In this document: positions 1 through 5,824 of the stretch, one piece after another
Layout: each line of letters starts with the position of its first letter
Position numbering within the stretch: position 1 is the first letter of the stretch
Assembly: GCA_016930955.1 (NCBI GenBank)
Contig: JAFGFR010000249.1
Coordinates: 1-11,905, forward strand
From: Victivallales bacterium
GTDB taxonomy: Bacteria > Verrucomicrobiota > Lentisphaeria > Victivallales > JAADHT01
Direction: 5' to 3'
DNA length: 11,905 bases
Translations under genes and position numbers: made by a program
Notes under the pieces: generated by a model
What the model saw: the letters and a program-made list of their open reading frames with translations, nothing else
Databases searched by the model: none
Told to the model about the DNA's origin: nothing

Positions 1-76
1 GTTTCCCGAAGAGCAGGTGAATATATCACCTTCCCGACTTAATCCAAGCTGCAAAGCCAAAGAAATCACACGCCTA

Positions 77-239
77 AGGAGGAAGTTCCAAAACTCCGCG
101 TGAAGCGCGTTGGGAGCGCGGGCGCAGCAGACGGTGCGGCGAAATGGCAGGCCGCGCGGCCACAGGGAGTTTTGATATTGGCTCTTAAGCTCTCTCTGAG
201 TGCCGTGCGTCCGCGGGGAGTTTTGAAACTGGTCCTCTT
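77..239. repeat. Imperfect inverted repeat with an extra arm copy
   Basis: The left arm at 77-100 (GGAGGAAGTTCC, then AAAACTCCGCG) is largely complementary to the right arm at 212-239 (CCGCGGGGAGTTTTG, then AAACTGGTCCTC). Pairing breaks only at small bulges. A second right-type arm lies between them at 165-186 (GGGAGTTTTGATATTGGCTC). The same arm motif recurs as a tight hairpin at 5761-5812, so this is a dispersed family rather than a chance palindrome. A T8 run at about 243-250 follows the right arm, so on the plus strand this copy could end transcription coming from upstream of the window. Confidence 0.6.
150..161. repeat. 12-bp perfect GC palindrome inside the repeat region
   Basis: GGCCGCGCGGCC is a perfect 12-bp palindrome just before the arm copy at 165-186. 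The hairpin copy at 5761-5812 also has a GC-rich centre (around GTGGCCGCAC) next to its arms. The palindrome may therefore be part of the repeat architecture, not a separate operator. Confidence 0.4.
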
Positions 240-253
240 CTGTTTTTTTTGAC

Positions 254-281
254 TTGAAGGGCTGGACATGCGTGCTATTTT
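254..281 (+). promoter_or_regulatory. Putative sigma-70-type promoter of the kinase gene
   Basis: TTGAAG (254-259) and TATTTT (276-281) are separated by 16 bp. Transcription would begin near 288. The leader would include an imperfect hairpin at 283-312 (ACCCGG...TC pairing with GACCGGGT) just before the translation start. No other match of this quality was noticed between the repeats and the kinase. Called by eye only. Confidence 0.4.
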
Positions 282-376
282 AACCCGGCCGGTCTGAAGA
301 GATTGACCGGGTGGCATGAAAGAAATCAGGTGTTGTGGAGTGCAACGGGAGTGTACCCCGTGGCTATGGACTAAGC

Positions 377-1384
377 ATGTTTCATATTTTCGGCAACAAA
401 GACAGCAAAGAATCTTCGGGTACGGAAAGTGCCCCGGACCTGGACTTGCTTAACGGCAACTGCTACGAGTGCGATTTCTGCCAGAGCGTGCATAGCTTGA
501 TAGATGCAGTCCCTCTGTCGGTCACTAAATGCTCCAACTGCGGGGCATCCAACTTCATCCCCTATCTGCTCAAGCACTACTGGCTCTACAAGCCCCTCGG
601 GGGCGGCGGGATGGGTGCAGTGTACAAGGCGGTACACCACAGCAATCCCAAGTGGGAGTTCGCCGTGAAGGTCCTTCCACGGAAGAAGAAAAATGACCCG
701 CATCTGATCGAGGCCTTGCTGCGAGAGGCATCAATAGGCAAGAAGTTCGGGAGGCATCCGCATCTTGTGGAAGTGGCCGACTACGGGAAATACAACGACG
801 AGCATTTCGCGGCCTTGGAGTTCACTTATGGCCGCCGTCTTGACCAGATTATTGACCAGGGCGACCCGATCAACCAAAAATATGTGCTCCTATGGGCGCT
901 GCAGCTCCTGTCCGCCGAGCAGAGGATATGGGAATCCGGATACCTCTATCGAGACATGAAGCCGCAGAACATAATGATAGACCCCAAGGGGAACGCTGTT
1001 CTCTTCGACTACGGGCTGTGCCAGGCCATCGAGCAGTCCAATGACCCGTCTTCAGACATGGTCGACGGCTCCCCACTCTATATGCCGCCTGAAAGGATAG
1101 TCGGCATGACCGAGAACAAGAGCAGCGAGATATACAGCATAGGGATGGTTTTGTTCCATGCACTCACCAGAAAGACTTACTACACGTCCACCGGAGCATA
1201 CGAGCTGGCGAAGAAACATGTGGCAAGCCTGAGGATCAGCAGCGTCGCCACACGGCTTCCAGTCTCCGTAAATCCCTTGATAGCCCCCTTGCTCGACAAG
1301 ATGGTCGCCAGGGTCCCTGCACAGAGATTCCAGGATTTCAAGGACGTGGCGGTTGCCATCAAGCATATCTACGACAAGCTCTAG
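377..1384 (+). CDS. Zinc-ribbon Hanks-type Ser/Thr protein kinase
   Basis: This cytoplasmic kinase should transfer ATP phosphate to Ser/Thr of protein substrates. From the ATG at 377 it has 335 residues. An N-terminal zinc ribbon (C32, C35, C52, C55, with extra C29) is followed by a complete kinase domain (about 69-335). The glycine loop is LGGGGMGAVY (G75-G80), the ATP lysine is K98 (FAVKVL) and the alpha-C glutamate is probably E117. The catalytic loop YRDMKPQN has D193, K195 and N198, and the metal-binding motif is DYG (D211). PPE stands for APE, and R317 is conserved. HRD has become YRD and DFG has become DYG, but the residues needed for catalysis remain, so activity is likely. No transmembrane or PASTA segment is visible. 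A GTG at 335 would add 14 residues; neither start has a strong Shine-Dalgarno. The gene converges on its pseudokinase paralogue, with 22 bp between the stops. Confidence 0.93.
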   Translation: MFHIFGNKDSKESSGTESAPDLDLLNGNCYECDFCQSVHSLIDAVPLSVTKCSNCGASNFIPYLLKHYWLYKPLGGGGMGAVYKAVHHSNPKWEFAVKVLPRKKKNDPHLIEALLREASIGKKFGRHPHLVEVADYGKYNDEHFAALEFTYGRRLDQIIDQGDPINQKYVLLWALQLLSAEQRIWESGYLYRDMKPQNIMIDPKGNAVLFDYGLCQAIEQSNDPSSDMVDGSPLYMPPERIVGMTENKSSEIYSIGMVLFHALTRKTYYTSTGAYELAKKHVASLRISSVATRLPVSVNPLIAPLLDKMVARVPAQRFQDFKDVAVAIKHIYDKL

Positions 1385-1406
1385 CCCGATTCCGCAGAAG
1401 AGCCAA

Positions 1407-2540
1407 TCAGAATGACCATTTCTTGGGCTTGCTTTTGCCCTTCCCATCCAGAGGGGTCATCTTCGGGATTGCCCGGGTCTTGGTGGCTACCATGTTCTTC
1501 TGCGCCGTCACGACGCTTTGCTCCTTGTCCTTCTTTGCCTTGTAGAGGTTGAAAATGGAGAGTATCTCGCTGAACTTGGGTCTCTTGACAGGCAGATAGG
1601 AGAGCATGTCCATTGTCAGGTCGCTTATTTCCCCCGGGATGTCCGGTCTCAACTGGACCGGAGGCTTCGGCGGGACATATTCCACCATCTCCGGGGTCAG
1701 CAACCTTCCCGATGAGCCGCTGAAGACCTCGGATTTGTCCTTCTTCTTCTTCATGACTCTGGCATACACTGTCTCGATTTCGCTGCCGCCGGAAAAGGGG
1801 TACTGCCCGGTGAGCATGAAGTACATCACCACCCCGAAGCTAAAGACGTCGCCGCGCTTGTCCTCCACACCGCTCTCGGCCTTCTCTGGGCTGATAAAGT
1901 ATGGCGAGACCGATGAGTCGAACTTGATTGCCGCGTCCTCCTTCAACTCTAGCTGGTCAATCATGTATGTCATGCGTGAGATATAGAAGTTTTTCACCCT
2001 GACATTCCCTCTGGCATCGATGTGGATGCTGGCTGGACATATGTTGTGGTGGACAAATTCCTTGTGGTGGGCGATGGCAAGCCCGAGAGCCGCCGCCTGC
2101 AACACCTCGACAACACTGTCGACATCAAGCATCCCCTGTTCCGAGGGTGAGTAGCTGTCCAACTGATATCCATCCATCAGCGGGAATGTGACACAGAAAT
2201 TCCCCTTGATGGTGTCGTAGTGCAGCAGCGGACATATATTGGGATGCTTGAGGGTCGATAGGGACACCGCCTCCTCCTTGGCCATCTTTTCATACTTCTC
2301 GTGATCGGGGACCTGGTTGTCCACGAGCATTATATATACATCAGAGTTAGCGGCCTTGTCGAAGCCGGAATAAACATCAATGGCCGACTGCCTTTCAACG
2401 AGCTTCTCCAACAGCAGATAGTCGAGCTCGAACGGGATTATCACCTCGGTGCCGCAGTCCGAGCATTCGCAGACAGTGAACGGCTCGATGCCGGTGGTGT
2501 CCATCACGCCGCCACAACCTTTACATACTGCCTGAGCCAT
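1407..2540 (-). CDS. Zinc-ribbon pseudokinase (degenerate Ser/Thr kinase-like protein)
   Basis: The protein has 377 residues and the same plan as its convergent neighbour. It opens with a zinc ribbon (C6, C9, C26, C29, extra C24), followed by a kinase-like fold (about 40-330) and a Lys-rich tail (333-377). The catalytic positions are replaced: the glycine loop is gone (LVERQSAIDVYSG), the VAIK lysine aligns with M71, HRD reads HHN (164-166), the loop Lys and Asn are C168 and S171, and DFG reads NFY (184-186). Structural landmarks remain: SPE (217-219), GDVFSFG (D231) and R320. The fold is therefore probably kept while phosphotransfer is lost, pointing to a scaffold, sensor or allosteric partner, perhaps of the adjacent active kinase. 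The ATG follows a good Shine-Dalgarno (GAGAGGTG on the minus strand). The reading frame is intact, so it is not a decaying pseudogene. Confidence 0.9.
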   Translation of the reverse strand: MAQAVCKGCGGVMDTTGIEPFTVCECSDCGTEVIIPFELDYLLLEKLVERQSAIDVYSGFDKAANSDVYIMLVDNQVPDHEKYEKMAKEEAVSLSTLKHPNICPLLHYDTIKGNFCVTFPLMDGYQLDSYSPSEQGMLDVDSVVEVLQAAALGLAIAHHKEFVHHNICPASIHIDARGNVRVKNFYISRMTYMIDQLELKEDAAIKFDSSVSPYFISPEKAESGVEDKRGDVFSFGVVMYFMLTGQYPFSGGSEIETVYARVMKKKKDKSEVFSGSSGRLLTPEMVEYVPPKPPVQLRPDIPGEISDLTMDMLSYLPVKRPKFSEILSIFNLYKAKKDKEQSVVTAQKNMVATKTRAIPKMTPLDGKGKSKPKKWSF

Positions 2541-2703
2541 ATTTCACCTCTCCGTTGTACATATTCAGCAAACCCCGTTCGTTAGGGTGCCCGACCCCGA
2601 TGCGGTTTACTGAGTATCTACTCTCCGTTTCCCCGACGGCCTGGTGCAACACAACAAAAAATAGCACTAAAAGCCGCTTCTGCAGTCGTCCAGACAAGGA
2701 ATG

Positions 2704-2732
2704 AATCTAGCACCAAAACAGAATTTTTGCAA
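2704..2732 (-). promoter_or_regulatory. Putative promoter of the pseudokinase gene
   Basis: On the minus strand, TTGCAA (2727-2732) lies 17 bp from TAGATT (2704-2709). The predicted start near 2697 leaves a leader of roughly 155 nt before the ATG at 2540, long enough for post-transcriptional control. Visual call. Confidence 0.4.
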
Positions 2733-2785
2733 ACCCCGCTGGTTTTTTTACAAAATAAATTTCTTCGAGTCCGTGGCTTCTCGGC

Positions 2786-2813
2786 TTGATTAATTGTTAT
2801 CCCGTGTTATATT
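2786..2813 (+). promoter_or_regulatory. Putative promoter of the DUF3592-LemA-M48 operon
   Basis: TTGATT (2786-2791) and TATATT (2808-2813) are 16 bp apart, a good sigma-70-like match. Transcription would start near 2820, about 75 nt before the chosen ATG at 2894. This argues against translation starting at the TTG at 2786. Confidence 0.5.
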
Positions 2814-2893
2814 CCCAGCCAAGTTTGATATGGATACGGGGTCTCCATGGCCTGAGGTGTCTGACCTTCCAAGCCGCAAGAGGAGTGTTCGAG

Positions 2894-3424
2894 ATGGATG
2901 GGAAAATTGCTAGAGGTGTTTATGTGCTGTTGTTTCTTTCCGGGCTGGGTTTGTGCTGCCTCGGTTTTGTTGACATCATTGATGCACGCAAATGCCGCTC
3001 ATGGGATGTCGTGCCGGGAAGGATAATGGACTCTTCTTTTGTCGAGACCTCGGACATCCACAAAAACCGTATAGGCCAGACTTACATACCCGACATCAAA
3101 TACGAGTACTCCTACGCCGGGACTACCCAGTTCAACAACCAGATAGGTTATTTCGGGAAGAGTCTCAGTGGTGTCTCGGAATCATTCTACGAGGGGACGG
3201 AGGCCGATGTCGTGACCATGCTATCGGACTATCCGGTGGATTTGGCCGTGGATGTCTTCGTCAATCCCGAAAGGCCTTCGCAGTCAGTCCTGGACGCAGG
3301 TCTGAAGTTTCCGGTGTTCATGCCGTTTCTCTACGGTTTTTTCCTTATTCTTTTCAGCATCCATCTGTATGTCTTCGGGTGTTTTTACGTTACTGACAAC
3401 AAGAGTGCCGGCAAACTTGCCTGA
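2894..3424 (+). CDS. DUF3592 family membrane protein
   Basis: The protein has 176 residues. Two membrane segments (about 9-28 and 139-163) flank a soluble domain. That domain follows the DUF3592 pattern: a Trp then PGRI (W37, 41-44), a Tyr-rich strand (IKYEYSYAG near 68-76) and a late NPERPSQSVLDAG motif (124-136). The molecular function of DUF3592 proteins is unknown. The start at ATG 2894 is chosen because AAGAGGAG (2878-2885) lies 8 nt upstream, the hydrophobic segment begins soon after, and the longer frame would start within the promoter. It is the first gene of a tightly spaced operon, 19 nt before the zinc-ribbon gene. Placement with LemA and an M48 protease suggests a role at the inner membrane, which is inference. 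Confidence 0.85.
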   Translation: MDGKIARGVYVLLFLSGLGLCCLGFVDIIDARKCRSWDVVPGRIMDSSFVETSDIHKNRIGQTYIPDIKYEYSYAGTTQFNNQIGYFGKSLSGVSESFYEGTEADVVTMLSDYPVDLAVDVFVNPERPSQSVLDAGLKFPVFMPFLYGFFLILFSIHLYVFGCFYVTDNKSAGKLA

Positions 3425-3443
3425 AAGACAATTAGGGGAACAA

Positions 3444-3836
3444 ATGATCTGCCCGGAATGCAACGAGGAGATGTTGGTGATAGAGCTCGACGGTGTCGAG
3501 ATAGACCTCTGCGACACATGCAGGGGAGTATGGCTGGACGAGGGCGAGATCGAGCTTCTTGCAGGGCTGGATGAGTCGTCCGACGAGCCTTTTGTAAAGG
3601 CATTGCGGGACAGGGGTGCCGAGAAGAGGACTGGCAACAGAAAGTGCCCCGTCTGCTCGAAGGCGATGATAATTGTCGAGGTGCCGCTTGACCCGCCGGT
3701 CGAGATCGACCGATGCCCGGCAAACCACGGCCTCTGGTTCGACCACGGCGAGCTTGATGCTGTGGTGGCGGCGGCAAAAAACACTGAAGTCGGGGGGTTC
3801 CTGAACAAGATTTTCGGCGCTGATACGCAAACATGA
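3444..3836 (+). CDS. Double zf-TFIIB-type zinc-ribbon protein
   Basis: This is a 130-residue soluble protein made of two zf-TFIIB-like ribbons joined by an acidic then basic linker (about 42-66). The first ribbon has C3, C6, C23 and C26, followed by the family's GVWLDEGE signature (28-35). The second has C68, C71 and C91, with H95 probably the fourth ligand (CPANHG), followed by GLWFDHGEL (96-104). Such proteins are common in bacteria and of unknown biochemical role; the name reflects fold similarity only, not transcription initiation. ATG 3444 is chosen because AGGGGA (3434-3439) lies just upstream and the protein then begins directly with the first ribbon (MICPEC); a longer frame back to 3369 would overlap the preceding gene. 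It lies 40 nt before lemA. Confidence 0.88.
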   Translation: MICPECNEEMLVIELDGVEIDLCDTCRGVWLDEGEIELLAGLDESSDEPFVKALRDRGAEKRTGNRKCPVCSKAMIIVEVPLDPPVEIDRCPANHGLWFDHGELDAVVAAAKNTEVGGFLNKIFGADTQT

Positions 3837-3876
3837 ATAGTTTTTTAAGGCAAATTCCATAGCAAGGAGGTTTCAG

Positions 3877-4449
3877 ATGGTTTTGGTTCTGGTTTTGGTT
3901 GTCGGGGGATTTGTATTGTTCATGTTCCTCATTTTGCTGGCTTGGTTCTTCGGGACCTACAACGTGCTGGTCAGGATGAGGAACAGGGTGACCAACGCAT
4001 GGGCCCAGATTGATGTCCAGCTAAAGCGCAGACATGATCTGATACCCAACCTGGTCAACACGGTGAAGGGATACGCCAAGCATGAAGCCAGTACGCTCGA
4101 GGCGGTGATAAAGGCCAGGAACACTGCGATGACGGCCAACGGTGTCGGCGCGCAGGCGGCGGCGGAGGGCGAGCTTTCTGGTGCGCTGAGCAGGCTCATG
4201 GTGGTCGTCGAGCAGTACCCTGACTTGAAGGCCAACCAGAACTTCATGCAGGTCCAGGAGGAGCTGACATCCACTGAGAACAGGATTTCCTTCGCCAGGC
4301 AGGCGTACAACGACTCGGTGATGGAATACAACACCAAGCGCGAGATGGTGCCGTCGAACATCGTCGCCGGAATCTGCAAATTCGATGCCAAGGAGCTTTT
4401 CGAGCTCAAGGACGAGGCAGAGCGCGAGGCGCCGGAAGTCAAATTCTGA
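3877..4449 (+). CDS. lemA: LemA family membrane protein
   Basis: The 190-residue protein has the usual LemA size and plan. One N-terminal membrane anchor (about 1-26) is followed by a long helical domain. The family hallmark after the anchor is clear: YNVLVRMRNRVTNAW, then LKRRHDLIPNLVNTVKGYAKHE. Further downstream is NRISFARQAYNDSVMEYN near 138-155, also typical. LemA proteins are membrane-anchored helical bundles of poorly defined role, often beside HtpX/M48 proteases, as here. The start is firm: AAGGAGG at 3864-3870 with 6 nt to the ATG. The gene is third of four in the operon, 65 nt before the protease gene. A partner or adaptor role for the protease is inferred. Confidence 0.95.
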   Translation: MVLVLVLVVGGFVLFMFLILLAWFFGTYNVLVRMRNRVTNAWAQIDVQLKRRHDLIPNLVNTVKGYAKHEASTLEAVIKARNTAMTANGVGAQAAAEGELSGALSRLMVVVEQYPDLKANQNFMQVQEELTSTENRISFARQAYNDSVMEYNTKREMVPSNIVAGICKFDAKELFELKDEAEREAPEVKF

Positions 4450-4514
4450 AAATGCCTGGAATTGCCATCCGCAAACAGAAGACGCTTATATAACGACAGC
4501 GGGATTATTGAGTC

Positions 4515-5756
4515 ATGTGGGAAGCGATCAGCGCCAACAGAAGCAAGTCAATAGTCCTGATCGTCCTTATGGGCATGCTTCTTGCCCTTCTCGGGGCGGT
4601 CATAGGAGGCGTGTTTTTCGCGGGTGAGGACGGCATGCTCGCCGGCGGGGCGATACTTGGTGTGATGATCGCCGGCTTCATCTGGTTTGTGATGACGCTT
4701 GTGGCGCTGTTCCAGGGAAGGAATATCCTGCTCTCCATCTCCGGTGCCCGCGAGGTCAGCCACTCCGATGCACCCCAGCTATACAACATCGTCGAGGAGA
4801 TGAGCATCGCGGCGGCACTGCCAAAGCCCCCCAAAGTCTACATCATGGAGGACAAGGCACCCAACGCGTTTGCCGTCGGCACACCCGAAAACGCCGCCGT
4901 GGCTATCACCACCGGGCTGCTCTCGGTACTCTCGCGAGACGAGCTTCAAGGCGTGATGGCACACGAGATCGGGCACATAAAGAATCTCGACACCAAGTTC
5001 ATGACGATTGCAGGTGTGATGATGGGCACTATAGTCATACTTGCGGACGTGTTCATGAGGGGACTTATCTTCGGGGGCGGCGGACGCAGGCGCTCGAGCT
5101 CGTCAGACAAGGGTGGGGGGCAGCTTCAGCTCATACTCTTCCTGATTGCCCTGGTCTTCGCCATACTCGCGCCACTTTTTGCCCAGCTGCTGTACCTTGC
5201 GTGCTCGCGGAGCCGCGAGTACCTTGCGGATGCCTCGGCGGCGGTGTTCACGCGCTATCCCGAGGGCCTGGCCTCCGCGCTCGAAAAGATTTCCGCGAAC
5301 CACTCCAAGCTCGCCTCGGCCAACCGGGTCACCGCGCCAATGTACATCGTCAACCCCATCATGAAGGCCCACGCAGGAGGGAATTCACTCTTCAGCACCC
5401 ATCCTCCCACGAACGAGAGGATTAAAGTCCTGCGCTCGATGGGCGGCGGAGCCGGACTAAAAGACTACAACGAGGCTTTCACGAAAATCTGCGGCAAGGC
5501 AATCATCGGCGAAACCACACTGCGCTCCGCAGAGGTGTTGAAAATGCGCGGAATCACCACCCCTGAACCACCACAGCTTCCCAAAAACGACATAAAAAGG
5601 CAGACCCGCGAGGCGACCGACATCCTCCATCGCCTAAACCATTTCGCATTTATCTCATGCCCATGCGGGGTCAGGCTGAAAATTCCCCCGCAATTCAACA
5701 AACCCATATGCAAGTGTCCGCGGTGCGGGAAAGAGCATCCTGTCAAGATAGCTTGA
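4515..5756 (+). CDS. htpX: HtpX-like M48 membrane metalloprotease with C-terminal zinc ribbon
   Basis: This 413-residue integral membrane zinc endopeptidase should degrade damaged or misfolded membrane proteins. Two membrane segments lie near 12-35 and 42-66. The active site is HEIGH (H150, E151, H154), and the third zinc ligand is probably E235 in SREYLADA. Further hydrophobic segments lie near 163-188 and 204-230, and the family's STHPPTNERI motif is at 294-303. The HtpX-like core ends near 330. The last 80 or so residues are an extension with a linker and a small zinc ribbon (C382, C384, C399, C401, C404), similar in style to the ribbons of the upstream kinases. The Shine-Dalgarno is weak. 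It is last in the lemA operon and is followed at once by a hairpin repeat. Symbol htpX is by family resemblance; orthology is not proven. Confidence 0.93.
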   Translation: MWEAISANRSKSIVLIVLMGMLLALLGAVIGGVFFAGEDGMLAGGAILGVMIAGFIWFVMTLVALFQGRNILLSISGAREVSHSDAPQLYNIVEEMSIAAALPKPPKVYIMEDKAPNAFAVGTPENAAVAITTGLLSVLSRDELQGVMAHEIGHIKNLDTKFMTIAGVMMGTIVILADVFMRGLIFGGGGRRRSSSSDKGGGQLQLILFLIALVFAILAPLFAQLLYLACSRSREYLADASAAVFTRYPEGLASALEKISANHSKLASANRVTAPMYIVNPIMKAHAGGNSLFSTHPPTNERIKVLRSMGGGAGLKDYNEAFTKICGKAIIGETTLRSAEVLKMRGITTPEPPQLPKNDIKRQTREATDILHRLNHFAFISCPCGVRLKIPPQFNKPICKCPRCGKEHPVKIA

Positions 5757-5760
5757 TCCT

Positions 5761-5812
5761 AGAGCCAATTGCAAAACTACCCGTGGCCGCACGGATTTTT
5801 GAAACTGGCTCT
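5761..5812. repeat. Long hairpin repeat between convergent htpX and rpsA; probable two-way terminator
   Basis: The arms AGAGCCAATTGCAAAACT (5761-5778) plus CCGTG (5781-5785), and CACGGATTTTTG followed by AAACTGGCTCT (5790-5812), pair almost completely around a GCCG loop, with a few mismatches and a 2-nt bulge. The arm matches the copies at 77-100, 165-186 and 216-239. It fills most of the 68-bp gap between the two convergent stop codons, so it can end transcription from both sides, although no long U-run follows in either direction. Confidence 0.65.
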
Positions 5813-5824
5813 GTATACTAAGCT

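Larger units (their letters stand above)
1..334. other. Gene-poor leader region with repeats and the kinase promoter
   Basis: No complete gene is supported here. Two short open stretches touch the left edge: a plus-strand frame that stops at 101-103, and a minus-strand frame running out of the window from about position 75 with a possible GTG start. Either could be the end or start of a neighbouring gene, but neither is recognisable. The rest is repeat-like: an inverted arm near 77-100, a GGCCGCGCGGCC palindrome at 150-161, and two direct copies of a GGGAGTTTTGA-type arm at 165-186 and 216-239. A run of eight T follows the last copy. The minus-strand open frame across 66-317 has repeat-driven composition and no homology signature, so it was not called. 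Confidence 0.6.
2541..2893. other. Divergent intergenic region with two promoters
   Basis: This AT-richer 353-bp gap separates the pseudokinase (leftward) from the DUF3592 operon (rightward). It holds one candidate promoter for each direction (2704-2732 and 2786-2813) and a leader of about 155 bases for the pseudokinase. No RNA gene or convincing coding frame was seen. The rightward open frame can be extended back to a TTG at 2786, but that codon lies inside the -35 element. Confidence 0.6.

Noticed and set aside
16..30. Small hairpin GGTGA-ATATA-TCACC
   Set aside because: Only a 5-bp stem with no T-run or gene context; likely chance or an operator that cannot be supported.
66..317. Minus-strand open frame of 83 codons
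   Set aside because: It spans the repeat arms and the kinase promoter, has Ser/Arg/Ala-rich composition and no recognisable domain or ribosome site.
1606..1986. Plus-strand open frame of 126 codons inside the pseudokinase
   Set aside because: It is a Ser-rich shadow of the pseudokinase coding strand without a ribosome site.
1407..2540. Reading the degenerate kinase as a decaying pseudogene
   Set aside because: The frame is uninterrupted over 377 codons, has a good Shine-Dalgarno and promoter, and preserves structural kinase residues.
4462..4492. Possible internal promoter before htpX (TTGCCA and TATATA)
   Set aside because: The spacer is 19 bp and the match is modest; the operon promoter upstream explains expression.
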